50,157 bases of DNA from Lentisphaerota bacterium (GCA_016873675.1 VGWG01000010.1:1-50157); one strand, 5' to 3'. Shown: positions 27,801 to 36,084, counted from the stretch's first letter. The notes: generated by a model from the sequence alone, not told the origin. Program-made: numbers and translations.

Positions 27801-28809
27801 GCTTCAGTTCGAGCAGCCCACCCGGAGCCTCGGCCGACTCGTAGACCGAATACAAGGGCCCGTCGCCGCTCTCGATGTGGAACCCGAGACGCACGGTTTC
27901 GGATCGCGTGTTGTGATTCTTCACCGTCATCTGGGTGTCCAGGATGCCGTCCATCAGCGGACCGAGCTCGTTGATCTGGAAGATGGGCGCCTTCGAGTCG
28001 AACACCAGCTTCATCTTGGTCACGTTCCACCCGTGCGCATCGAACCCATTGAAAAAGGCCCCGTTGCCTCCGATCCCGCGCGCAAACCAGGCCCGGTATA
28101 TCGTGCCGTCCCGAGGCGGGATTTCAACGATCGGCCGCCCATCCGCTTCCTTCCCATCGTATTGCCCGTAGCGCAGTGACTCCAGGGGAATCGCGTATTC
28201 GATGATCCACCGACTACCGTCAGCCACCGAGCGGATATTGGCTCCTGATGTATACTTGTAATCGCTTCCGCCCGTGGGGCTCCAATGCCAGTCGCAAATC
28301 GCGCCGATCGGGTTCACATCCCAGCGCAGCAGTCCCATCTTGAAACCGCGGGTCATGTCCTCAATCGGTCGAATCTCCAATTCGGCATGATCATCCGAGA
28401 GCATGCCGTAGAGCGGATGCATGAGGACGTCTGGAAAACGACCGCGCGCTTTAAGCCAGGAATCGACCGGATAGATCGGCGAGGAATGCAAGATATACAG
28501 GTTCTTCTGATCGTAGCCCATGTAGATCTGCAGTTGTGTCTGCGGCGGGGCCATGAACTTGAAATTGCCGAACCCCCAGTCGTACCAGAATCCGGAGAGC
28601 GCCGAGGCGTCATCCCATTCGCCCGGCGACATGACGCCGTCGATCACGGGTGGCTTGTTGAGGAACGGCACCCGCAAGACGGGCTCATCCACTTTGCTGG
28701 CTTCACCGTAGGACGTCGGCACCGCTGCAGGCTCCTGCTGAGCCAGCAGGCCTGCGGCCGCACCGGCGAGGGCGAGGCTGAACAGGACATAAAATCGGGC
28801 TCGATTCAT
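24880..28809 (-). CDS. Very large secreted protein with CBM9-like N-terminal domain
   Basis: A 1309-residue protein. ATG 28809 is used because GGAG lies seven bases upstream and a signal peptide follows (MNRARFYVLFSLALAGAAAG); the longer frame adds 87 Arg-rich residues with no sense. After the leader, VIDGVMSPGEWDDA marks a CBM9-like (DOMON-type) sugar- or haem-binding beta-sandwich of about 200 residues. A beta-rich middle follows, then a region with RGWSYYSKNDEGWILD and TFTLLTHPAKPKP that recalls GH123-like/DUF6067 proteins. The C-terminal third is shared with the next gene. Part of a five-gene minus-strand cluster. Enzymatic activity is not demonstrated by the sequence. Confidence 0.83.
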   Translation of the reverse strand: MNRARFYVLFSLALAGAAAGLLAQQEPAAVPTSYGEASKVDEPVLRVPFLNKPPVIDGVMSPGEWDDASALSGFWYDWGFGNFKFMAPPQTQLQIYMGYDQKNLYILHSSPIYPVDSWLKARGRFPDVLMHPLYGMLSDDHAELEIRPIEDMTRGFKMGLLRWDVNPIGAICDWHWSPTGGSDYKYTSGANIRSVADGSRWIIEYAIPLESLRYGQYDGKEADGRPIVEIPPRDGTIYRAWFARGIGGNGAFFNGFDAHGWNVTKMKLVFDSKAPIFQINELGPLMDGILDTQMTVKNHNTRSETVRLGFHIESGDGPLYSVYESAEAPGGLLELKPGETRTIKLRKQLPSMTTGGNVLWFDVRSAGQPAKTMFLTRLINFHTMDAGGPDGGTFRETRVDAIEKLRPPRNPDFDLRVEVDPYTKRLAAVIDCGIEGVRDEVKTAVEARLIVKQVESGEQTDIHEFSAKMVGNFATFLGEATNIAPGNVYQVTVLLFDENMKIVAEQTETKPFVHLTAASTTDKPITGEKIQMQPWLKEKTKNDRALKILVREPPRGTRRESYQKAPWMENTIGLSDTVWEPFTPIAADDKGFSTLKHRFTVGASGLPTQIDIRPDSRELPLELRGADAKVPAETLLGLGRGPQLRAPMRLEAVIGGKRVPAKVITPAKAVRTWKSEIEYASTLQIGPIQAELRMQYDCDGSMHATLNWGSDAPAKIDRLEMVTEIAGTVDLAISQCISGGGDQVGADRWECSLPNTPGVVWDSTMTRLELFYSRFIPWIWFGSADRGWSYYSKNDEGWILDREGSAMQIERDKAGNVTWRVIFVNHPAEVKEKRTITFTLLTHPAKPKPENARLYAWQYNAGEEWQVSTPQLLQRPIPAWNGDGSKYTLRKDLNDPVYLCGEEELKKAWWTASGAPTSLPYEKSGEWRQDKPPYWRYLFIGEATFMNLKEMNRLYEDKAIFYLERLVRIGRWVGWFMDPYQPAQVSQNVAMGDAWYRPLAAVGTNELPWQAGFTMPFMRNVYKRLARVHAENNVPLRHHVRANNSARMLESFLWNTLMLQDCGATFRSYDIDLITAYPNSLYRAMSMNYSGLTATMVPAEAPTGSGDNPRFDRQMLGLGLLHDFGVTRGGELIAGASLGLVHMEHQEQAVRLLGALARFGFFKDAGIEKVPFWRNDAQVRMGDKPGDESRVRVTVYRRPMDTGKGYKAIFVILNESDADVELPLDIRDPKRILGGPNTQKGRDSMSRVAMPAKLDAAWKAVIDQAADLPVLTDLETGELIGRSGTQGERYGPVHVPYHDYRILYGECAK

Positions 28810-28873
28810 TGGGCTTCTCCTTGTGTCAGGCGGATCCTGTCCGTGGCGGCCGACAGCGGTTGATCGGGATCCC

Positions 28874-30355
28874 TCACTGCGCCTCCGCTGAATACCGCGC
28901 CGCTTCCGGCGGCGCCGTGCGGACCGCACGAATGCCGTAGCCGCCTCTGCGTTCCGCATCAACCAGAGCCGCTGCTTTTCGATTCGAGGTGCGCGAGAAC
29001 TCCATCCCGCCCAGCGCATCCCCGTCATAGCCGTTGAAGTAGCCGCCGCGGAACCCGATACCGACCGCATTCGCCTGCGGCCAGTCCGCAGGCAGGGTCA
29101 CGGTGCCGAGCCCGTGCGTGGCCAGAAACGTGGCCGGCGACCACCCCTCGATCGTCGCGGCCGTGACCGTGCGCTCGCGCGGCCGCCCCGACTGGCCAAC
29201 CCCGCGTGTGGGGATTTCGTAGTACGAGTTATGCGCCTCGTCCGGAATGGGCCGCCGCGGACCGCGCATGGCTTTCTCATATTCCAGCTCGGTCATCGGC
29301 CGCAACCCGGCCCAGGCCATATAAGCCGCACTGTCCGCCCAGGAAAGCCAGCGTATTCCGGTATGCTTCATCCGGGCGTCCGGGCGGTAATGCACGAATT
29401 TGTAAGTGTAGTTCGACGACGTTCCCGTGCGATGGATCTCGCCCGTCCAGGGCATGTAATGACCCGTCGTCTTTCCCGGGCCGACATCCTCGGGTGATGC
29501 GTGGTAACGTTCTGTGGCCTGCTCGGGAGTCAGCAGGTTGAGGAAATGGGTATACTGGCTGCCCGACAGCGGGTTGTACGCACAGTAGAATGCCCCATAG
29601 CCGTTCGGGAACGTCGAGGGAATCTCGCCGCCGTCCTGCGGTTCCGCTCCGCGCGCCCAGAGTTGGCCCGCCTGCTTCCCGGTCGGAATCGCGGCGGAAT
29701 GGGTCACCCGGTAGGGCATCGCAACCTGCTTGCCGTCGGTGTACTGGTAGAACCCGTATGATTCCGTGCCGCCGGATCCCAGGAAATACGGCCCCTCCGA
29801 AACATAAACCATGATGAGCCCGAAGGCTCCAACCTGGACCTTCGTCTCCGGGGTGATGCCCGGTGTGCCCGCGAGGTCCCAGACCGCCGTCACACCCTGC
29901 ATGTCGACCGAACTCTTGGACCCCTGGGTGGCCCGCCGGATGAACAGGCCCGTGAATCCGTCCGCGCCGTCCGGCACCAGGAAATCCATCTTTTTGTTGC
30001 TCTGTGCGCAGCCGTAGCCCGGGGGATTCAGCACCCGATCCGCCTTCAACCGGACGTGCTGCCAGTCCGTGGCGCCCTCGGCGCGGACCTTGAAGAAGAT
30101 CCAGGCCGCATCGTGATTCTCCCCGTTCCTCCAGGAGGGGCGCCAGGCGAGGTCTACCGTGATTGTCGCGGTCTCAGGGTCGCGAGGCGCGATCCGAACG
30201 TTCTTGCAAGTCACGTCGCGACTGGCAGGATCGTTCACGAAATCCATGACATGGGTGCCCTGAATCTGCGCACGTGCCGCGCCGACGGCCAGCAATGCGG
30301 CGAACGCCACCGCGCCTGCCGGGACGAATGTCCTACCCCCTGCTTGCTGCTTCAT
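28874..30355 (-). CDS. Secreted FGE-sulfatase-fold (SUMF1/EgtB/PvdO) protein
   Basis: A 493-residue protein with a signal peptide (AGAVAFAALLAVGAARA) and AAAGGA upstream. Residues about 30-170 form a beta domain found also in the next gene (HDAAWIFFKVRAE, ADRVLNPPGYG, PDGADGFTGLFIRRAT). Then a formylglycine-generating-enzyme fold begins at FGLIMVYVSEGPYFLG and includes WLSWADSAAYMAWAGLRPMTELEYEKAMRG and a final GGYGIRAVR. The cysteine pair that binds copper in true FGE is not seen near the C-terminus, so sulfatase activation is unlikely. Such FGE-fold proteins often bind other surface proteins or sugars. It lies 64 bp before the CBM9 gene, same strand. Confidence 0.87.
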   Translation of the reverse strand: MKQQAGGRTFVPAGAVAFAALLAVGAARAQIQGTHVMDFVNDPASRDVTCKNVRIAPRDPETATITVDLAWRPSWRNGENHDAAWIFFKVRAEGATDWQHVRLKADRVLNPPGYGCAQSNKKMDFLVPDGADGFTGLFIRRATQGSKSSVDMQGVTAVWDLAGTPGITPETKVQVGAFGLIMVYVSEGPYFLGSGGTESYGFYQYTDGKQVAMPYRVTHSAAIPTGKQAGQLWARGAEPQDGGEIPSTFPNGYGAFYCAYNPLSGSQYTHFLNLLTPEQATERYHASPEDVGPGKTTGHYMPWTGEIHRTGTSSNYTYKFVHYRPDARMKHTGIRWLSWADSAAYMAWAGLRPMTELEYEKAMRGPRRPIPDEAHNSYYEIPTRGVGQSGRPRERTVTAATIEGWSPATFLATHGLGTVTLPADWPQANAVGIGFRGGYFNGYDGDALGGMEFSRTSNRKAAALVDAERRGGYGIRAVRTAPPEAARYSAEAQ

Positions 30356-30415
30356 CGTGCTTATCCTTTCCGTCTGTCGAACCTGCCCGAAGACGCTGAC
30401 CCGAACCCTGACGCT

Positions 30416-32668
30416 CTACTCCACCAACACAAACTTCGCGTATAATTTCGCCTTGAACGGCTCGGTGATCAACGGCGCCAACTGGAACCGGTAGCGGGCG
30501 GCGGCACCGCCGTCGTTATCAAAAAATCGGAGATAGAAGCAACAGTCCGTGCCCGGCTTCAGCTTGAACCCGGCCAGGGGCAGGCGCAGTTCGTACCGCG
30601 TGATCTGGGCGGCCTCGTCCCGGACAACGGCGCGCTTCGCCAGTTTCGACAGCATCTCGGTGGGGTCTGACAGCGCATTCAGCACCTCTCCGTTCGGGGT
30701 CAATGCCAGCCACAGATCCGTCTGGTTGGCGTCTGCGTCGATCACCCCAAAGTTCATCGCGTCACCATGCCAGAGGTTGTCCACGCTGTTCGTGTTGAAC
30801 TGCACATCATCCTTCACCTCGGCGGCGACGCACAACGCCTCGCCATCCCAACCCAGATAGACCTGGATGCTCATGTCCGCAGGACCGCGCCAGGCATTCG
30901 TGTTGTCTGTGGAAGGAAACCGCATGTGGTTCGGCTGGATTAAGAAAGCGTCTTTCAACGTCACCGTCGGCTTCTCCCAGTCGTCCAACGCGCCATCCGG
31001 CTTTATGGCCTGCTTCATGCGGGGCAGCCGGTACGTTTGCGCCTCCGGGCGCAGGAAGGGCGACAGGGCGGTGTCCTTCGCCGTCTGACCCGTTATCGCT
31101 GACCCCGTGGGTGTCGGCGCCGAACGAGCCCCGCGCCAACCGGGATAGGGATCGTTGCTTTGATCCGAGTCGGCATAGAGCGGGTACGTCCGCCCCGCAA
31201 TCAGCAGGTGGGTCGGAACGAAACCGGCCGGCGACCAGACGGAAGGAACCGCATCGCCACGCAGGATCACCCCTTCAAAATGCGTGACCGGCCAGTCCGA
31301 CGGCAGCTCCAACGTGCCGCGACCGTGCGAACCTTTGAACGCGCGCCCAACCGCGTCACCCAGGGAGATCGTGCGCTCAAAGAGACGAAGCGCCTGCATG
31401 CCGTTGACGCCCCAGTACGAGGGACTCGCGTCATTGGGCACCGCGAACTCCGGGCCGCGCAGGGCTTTTTCGAATTCCAGTTCCGTCATGGGGCGCAAGC
31501 CGGCCCACGCCGCATAGCTCATGGCATCCTGCCACGAGATCCAGGGACACAGTTGGTCCGGGCTCGTGGCCGCATAGGTGACGTCTGGCGCTGATCGGGA
31601 CGCCTCTCGCCTGACCCGCGTGACCGCACGGCCACCGCCGCCGAGGGCCGCGCCATGTCCTTCGATCCAATAGCGCGGTTTGGCCTGTGCGTCCGTCAGC
31701 GTATTCAGAAAATCGGCGTATTGCCCCTGTGTAATCCACGGAAACTTCATGCAGTAGAAGGCCGCGTAGCCATTCGGAAAGGCCGCCGGAATCTCGCCTT
31801 GATTCTCCGGCTTGATGTCCACGGCCCAGAGACTGCCCTTCTGGCATCCCGTCGGTATCGGGCCGGGACCCTTCACCTGGTACGCAGGAAGCTTGTCTTC
31901 TGGGGATCCGATGATCCACGCCGGCACATACCCGACTCGCGAATAGAGGAATGAGGCGACGAAATCCCGACCGTCATTGCGCGTGTATTGGTACAGCCAG
32001 TTCTGCTCCGCGCCGCCAAAGCCGTAACCGGCGCCCGGGAAAGGCTCTTCCGCCCCCAGGCCCACGAAGAACGGACCCTCGGGCACATACACCATTTCGA
32101 TCCCAAAGGCCCGGACTTCCGGTTTCGTCGCGCGGGGTTCGGGGTCCGGTTGTTCCACGACAACCGTCACGCCGCGAGCCGCCACCGGGCCCACCCCGTC
32201 GGTCGCGCGGCGCACAAACAGCCCCGTGAATCCGTCGTCGCCGTCCGGCACAACGAATGCCAGGGGCGTGCCGCCCTGTGCCTGGCCATAACCCGCCGGA
32301 TTCAACACCTGGTCTGCCACCAGCCGAAGCGGCCGCCACTCCGACTTCTCGTCGGCCCGAACCTTGAAAAACACCCAGGCGGCATCATGAAAAACCCCGC
32401 GAGACCACGAATGGGCCCAGCGGATGTCGAAGCTCAGGCGGGCCGTCTTCTCATCCTGCGCCAGCGTCACCTGGTCAATCCGCAACCCCTCCTGCCTAAC
32501 GGCCGGCGCCTCTCGGGCTGGCGCCTGCGGAGGCTCCAGCGGCTCGTCTTCGGGCGCGTCCGCCATCTGAGCGGACGCCACGGATACCGTCACCCGCAAA
32601 ACACAGGCGAACACCCATCCCTGCATACACGAGAGCGCAGGTCTCCGAAGAAGTGAGCAACAGGTCAT
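30416..32668 (-). CDS. Secreted FGE-fold protein with C-terminal CBM9-like domain
   Basis: A 750-residue protein, start ATG 32668 with AAGGAG eight bases upstream and a signal peptide ending near SVASAQ. It repeats the architecture of the following gene: beta domain (HDAAWVFFKVRAD, ADQVLNPAGYG, PDGDDGFTGLFVRRAT), then FGE fold (FGIEMVYVPEGPFFVG, WISWQDAMSYAAWAGLRPMTELEFEKALRG). It adds a CBM9-like domain over the last 190 residues (IKPDGALDDWEKPTVTL, VYLGWDGEALCVAAEVKDD, WHGDAMNFGV). This domain type links it to the 1309-residue protein. The FGE cysteine pair is absent. Starts 6 bp after the propeller gene. Confidence 0.87.
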   Translation of the reverse strand: MTCCSLLRRPALSCMQGWVFACVLRVTVSVASAQMADAPEDEPLEPPQAPAREAPAVRQEGLRIDQVTLAQDEKTARLSFDIRWAHSWSRGVFHDAAWVFFKVRADEKSEWRPLRLVADQVLNPAGYGQAQGGTPLAFVVPDGDDGFTGLFVRRATDGVGPVAARGVTVVVEQPDPEPRATKPEVRAFGIEMVYVPEGPFFVGLGAEEPFPGAGYGFGGAEQNWLYQYTRNDGRDFVASFLYSRVGYVPAWIIGSPEDKLPAYQVKGPGPIPTGCQKGSLWAVDIKPENQGEIPAAFPNGYAAFYCMKFPWITQGQYADFLNTLTDAQAKPRYWIEGHGAALGGGGRAVTRVRREASRSAPDVTYAATSPDQLCPWISWQDAMSYAAWAGLRPMTELEFEKALRGPEFAVPNDASPSYWGVNGMQALRLFERTISLGDAVGRAFKGSHGRGTLELPSDWPVTHFEGVILRGDAVPSVWSPAGFVPTHLLIAGRTYPLYADSDQSNDPYPGWRGARSAPTPTGSAITGQTAKDTALSPFLRPEAQTYRLPRMKQAIKPDGALDDWEKPTVTLKDAFLIQPNHMRFPSTDNTNAWRGPADMSIQVYLGWDGEALCVAAEVKDDVQFNTNSVDNLWHGDAMNFGVIDADANQTDLWLALTPNGEVLNALSDPTEMLSKLAKRAVVRDEAAQITRYELRLPLAGFKLKPGTDCCFYLRFFDNDGGAAARYRFQLAPLITEPFKAKLYAKFVLVE

Positions 32669-32674
32669 GGATGA

Positions 32675-33718
32675 TCATTCTCCTTTGATGCTGTAATCCC
32701 CCAGCACATACACACCATCGAGCACGCTGCCCGCCAGCAGCGCGCCGTTCGGCAGTTCCACCAAACCGCGCAACGGAATGGGGCTTTCCAGCGAAACGTT
32801 CCATTCAACGCCGTTCCAGTACTGCAAGCCGCCGCGTCTCTGCGTGCTGACCCAAATACGCTTGTCGGACGACATTTTCATCAGATTGACCGCGCCTTCG
32901 TCCTGCAGCAGACCCTTCCAGTCGGTGCCATCATACACCCAGATTCCGTTGCCGCTGGTGGCCGCCCAGATTTTGCCGTCGCCGTCTTCCAGCAGCGATA
33001 GCACCGCCGTGTTCTCGCGATCCAACTTGCGCTTCCACTCCTCGCCCTGCCGCACCATCACGCCGCCGCTCATCATGCCGCACCAGGTGCGCCCCTGCGA
33101 GTCGGTCATGATGCCGGTGATGTTCATTCGGGACAGATGACGCCGGGCTGCCGCCGCACCCTTCGCAGGATCGACCTCCGCGACGCCGTCGCCATCAATG
33201 ACCAACCAGATCATGCCCTTGGAATCCTGCACCAAATCCAACACGTTGAGCCCATGAAACACCGGCTCCACCACCCAGTCATCGCCCGCAGCCTGCATCA
33301 GCGTATTGCGATCAATCGATTCATTCTTGGCGATGGCCCACACCTGCGTGCCGACCGCCTGGATTAATGACACGTTCACCCCGGTGAGCATGGGCACCGT
33401 GCGATCACCCTCCACCAACAGGATGCCCTTGCTGTGTCCAATCCACAGCCCGCCAGCCGCACGCTGCGTGATCTCCCAGACCTTCAAGTCTTTGGCTTGC
33501 TTCATCGGATGCAACACGCCGTTTTCGATCTTGGCGGCACCCGTGAGCGTGCCGACGAAGACGTGCCCTTTTTCCGGCCCGAGCTTGAGCATCTGGATCT
33601 CATCGCCCGGCAACAAAGGCTGCGTCTTCTGCGTGATCTGCTGCCAGGAATCCGCCGCGTGAATGTGCGGAGCGACGATGGCCAGCATGAGGCCAAAACT
33701 GTGAATAATGTTTTTCAT
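32675..33718 (-). CDS. Secreted beta-propeller protein (Reg_prop-type repeats)
   Basis: A 347-residue protein from ATG 33718, with GAGGGG six bases upstream and a signal peptide (SFGLMLAIVAPHIHAA). The longer frame would add 53 residues that overlie the promoter. About seven repeats of a blade pattern such as 'GxxWIGHSKGILLVEGD', 'GMIWLVIDGDGVAEVD', 'GRTWCGMMSGGVMVRQG', 'GKIWAATSGNGIWVYDG' match the two-component-regulator propeller. There is no kinase part, so it is probably a free periplasmic binding or scaffold protein. It is the first gene of the secreted-protein cluster, directly behind the sigma-54-type promoter at 33767-33784. Confidence 0.88.
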   Translation of the reverse strand: MKNIIHSFGLMLAIVAPHIHAADSWQQITQKTQPLLPGDEIQMLKLGPEKGHVFVGTLTGAAKIENGVLHPMKQAKDLKVWEITQRAAGGLWIGHSKGILLVEGDRTVPMLTGVNVSLIQAVGTQVWAIAKNESIDRNTLMQAAGDDWVVEPVFHGLNVLDLVQDSKGMIWLVIDGDGVAEVDPAKGAAAARRHLSRMNITGIMTDSQGRTWCGMMSGGVMVRQGEEWKRKLDRENTAVLSLLEDGDGKIWAATSGNGIWVYDGTDWKGLLQDEGAVNLMKMSSDKRIWVSTQRRGGLQYWNGVEWNVSLESPIPLRGLVELPNGALLAGSVLDGVYVLGDYSIKGE

Positions 33719-33766
33719 GAATACCCCTCGTTTTTGTCCCAGTGGCAAGAAGAGTCCATTTTTTTT

Positions 33767-33784
33767 AAGCAATTTGCATGCCAA
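33767..33784 (-). promoter_or_regulatory. Sigma-54 (-24/-12) promoter of the secreted-protein cluster
   Basis: The minus strand reads TTGGCATGCAAATTGCTT. GG and GC are exactly 10 bases apart, as sigma-54 requires, and only the C after TTGGCA differs from the core consensus TTGGCAC-N5-TTGC. Transcription would start near 33757, about 40 bases before ATG 33718. No activator site was identified. Confidence 0.65.
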
Positions 33785-33870
33785 GCTGTTTTTGCGAATG
33801 ACACGCTCCCCTTTCCGAGTCCCGTTACGACTTGCTTTTGGACATTCTAAAAAAATACAAACAATATCGA

Positions 33871-33899
33871 TTGACATACAGTAGTATTAGTTGTAAAGT
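33871..33899 (+). promoter_or_regulatory. Sigma-70 promoter of the siroheme operon
   Basis: A perfect TTGACA (33871-33876), a 17-bp spacer and TAAAGT (33894-33899, 4 of 6), in a locally AT-rich stretch. Transcription would start near 33906, about 37 bases before ATG 33943. Confidence 0.7.
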
Positions 33900-33942
33900 G
33901 TCTCCGTTTTGTGTGGCGAGCCCTTGAGCCGGAGGACAAGAC

Positions 33943-36084
33943 ATGACCTCAACACCCTGCCGCTGGCCGTCCGAGCTGGCGCAAGAGATCGAACAGCACG
34001 CCCTCGACGTGGGCCGTTTCCTCAGGGGCGAACTGTCCGCTTCGCTCCTGAAATCCCGGCGCGTTCCGCGCGGTATCTATGAACAACGGCAAAACGGCGC
34101 CTACATGGTCCGTGTGCGCGTGCCGGGCGGTACGCTCGGCGCCGCCCAGGCGCGGGCGCTGGCTGGCGTAGCCTCACGATACGGCAGCGGCACGCTTTAC
34201 GTGACGACGCGCCAGGACATCCAGATTCATGACGTGGCGATCGGGCAGACGCCGGACCTCATGCGGGAACTGTTCCGGGCCGGACTCACATCGAAGGGCG
34301 GCGGCGGCAATTCGGTGCGGAATATCACCGCCTGCCCCTATGCCGGCATCTGCCCCGCAGAACAATTCGATGTAACCCCCTGCGTCGAAGCGGTTACCGA
34401 GTACCTGATCGGCCTGCCCGGCAGTTACAACCTGCCCCGGAAATACAAGATCGCGTTCAGCGGTTGCAGCGCCGATTGCGCCTTGGCCCAGGTCCATGAC
34501 CTCGGCTTCATCGCGCATAGTCGCGATGGACAACCGGGCTTTAGCGTCTATGCCGGCGGCGGAATGGGCACGGACTCGCGCGTGGCGGATCGTATCGAGG
34601 ACTGGGTGCCAGCAGGCGAAGTCATCCGCATGGCCGAGGCGGTGCGGAGGCTGTTCGACCGCCTGGGCGATCGCCGCAACCGGCGGCGGGCCCGCCTCCG
34701 CTTCGCCGTTGAACGGGTCGGGGCCGATGCGTTCCGCAGACTGGTGCGCGAAGCCGTACAGGTCGCAACTGCCGATGGCGCCCCGACGTGTGAACGTCCG
34801 CTCCACTGCAGCGGATCACCCGTCGAACCGGCGGGGGATTACCGCGCCCTGCTCACGCAAACCGGGGACTGCGACGTGCTGCCGCAGCGCCAACCGGGAT
34901 ACGTGGCCGTGCCGTTATACCTGCCGTTGGGAAAAATTGCATGGCGGGCGCTGGCGGCGCTGGCCGATCTCGCGGAACGGTTCAGTTCCGAGAAGATGCT
35001 GCGCGCCACTCAAGACCAGAACCTGCTCCTGCCTTTCGTGCGTGAGCCGGATATCGGACCCCTGCGTGAAGCGCTTCAAGGCGTTCTGGGCCCCGAGGCC
35101 ACCCGTCCTGGCGCCAAGCGGGCCTTCACAACCTGCACGGGCGCGGCGACATGCCGCCTGGGACTGTGCCTGTCGCAGCCTGCCGCCGTCGCCTGTGCCC
35201 AGGCGCTCGATGGCGCAGGCCTGGCCCCGTCCACGATACGGGCTGTCGACATCCGGATGAATGGCTGCCCCAATGCCTGCGGGCAGCATCCCATCGGAAC
35301 CATCGGCCTTTTTGGAGCCGCGCAACGGATTGGCGAACGCCTGATCCCCGCTTACCGGGTGCTGGTGGGCGCCAGGCGGGGTGAGGGAAGGACCCGACTG
35401 GGCACACTCGCGGGGGCTGTTCCCGCGCGCGCGCTTCCAGCCTTTCTCGCAGATGTGCTGCGCGATTATGAGGCCGATCATGCGTCCAACGAATCGTTTG
35501 CGGATGCCTTTGATCGCAAGGGAATGCGCCATTTTCAAACCATTCTGGAACGGCACACCCACGTGCCGACGGATACCGACGACCCGACGTTCTACCGCGA
35601 TTGGGGACGAGACGAGGATTTTTCTCTGGCCGGACGCGGCGCGGGAGAATGCGGCTCGGGCGTCTTCGAAATCATCTCGGAAGATCTGTCGGCAGCCGCC
35701 CGCGCGCTGGATCAGGCAGAGACGGACGCGGAGCCCGGCGCGGCGCTTTTCCGCGGCCTGCTGGCGACCGTGCGCGCGTTGCTGATCACCCGCGGGATCG
35801 ACTCTCAGGATCCGGATGTTATCCTCCGCTCGTTCGAGACGCACTTCGTGGAGACCGGCCTGGTGGATGTCGGTTTCCGCAACCTGCTGGCGCGCGCGCG
35901 CGGGTACCTGGAGGGCGGGCGAAATGCCGTGGCCGGTTGCCGGGAAGAAATCCGTCGCCTGCTCGATCGGATCCAAAAGCTGTACGCCACCCTGGACGCA
36001 GACCTCCGCTTTCACGAGCCTGAGGCCGCGCAGGCCGCTACCCCGCCGGCCGCGCGATCAAACGGGGCATTGAACGCCGGGTGA
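33943..36084 (+). CDS. Siroheme [4Fe-4S] sulfite/nitrite reductase with helical C-terminal extension
   Basis: A 713-residue assimilatory-type reductase that takes six electrons, probably from ferredoxin, to make sulfide from sulfite or ammonia from nitrite. The N-terminal repeat has the siroheme-binding style VTTRQDIQIHDV (87-98) and RNITACPYAGICP (126-138). The 4Fe-4S/siroheme cysteines are Cys398 and Cys404 (TCTGAATCRLG) and Cys442 and Cys446 (GCPNACG), the classic C-x5-C...C-x3-C. The catalytic part ends near 510. About 180 extra residues follow, mostly helical (HEPN-like in look), absent from ordinary enzymes of about 500-550 residues. The sequence does not settle sulfite versus nitrite. 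The siroheme-synthesis gene is 30 bp downstream, so they form an operon. Confidence 0.92.
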   Translation: MTSTPCRWPSELAQEIEQHALDVGRFLRGELSASLLKSRRVPRGIYEQRQNGAYMVRVRVPGGTLGAAQARALAGVASRYGSGTLYVTTRQDIQIHDVAIGQTPDLMRELFRAGLTSKGGGGNSVRNITACPYAGICPAEQFDVTPCVEAVTEYLIGLPGSYNLPRKYKIAFSGCSADCALAQVHDLGFIAHSRDGQPGFSVYAGGGMGTDSRVADRIEDWVPAGEVIRMAEAVRRLFDRLGDRRNRRRARLRFAVERVGADAFRRLVREAVQVATADGAPTCERPLHCSGSPVEPAGDYRALLTQTGDCDVLPQRQPGYVAVPLYLPLGKIAWRALAALADLAERFSSEKMLRATQDQNLLLPFVREPDIGPLREALQGVLGPEATRPGAKRAFTTCTGAATCRLGLCLSQPAAVACAQALDGAGLAPSTIRAVDIRMNGCPNACGQHPIGTIGLFGAAQRIGERLIPAYRVLVGARRGEGRTRLGTLAGAVPARALPAFLADVLRDYEADHASNESFADAFDRKGMRHFQTILERHTHVPTDTDDPTFYRDWGRDEDFSLAGRGAGECGSGVFEIISEDLSAAARALDQAETDAEPGAALFRGLLATVRALLITRGIDSQDPDVILRSFETHFVETGLVDVGFRNLLARARGYLEGGRNAVAGCREEIRRLLDRIQKLYATLDADLRFHEPEAAQAATPPAARSNGALNAG

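Noticed and set aside
24916-28179. Open frame of 1087 codons on the plus strand
   Set aside because: It is exactly antisense to the 1309-residue secreted protein, rich in Arg, His and Leu without any recognisable motif or leader. Long antisense frames are expected in GC-rich DNA.
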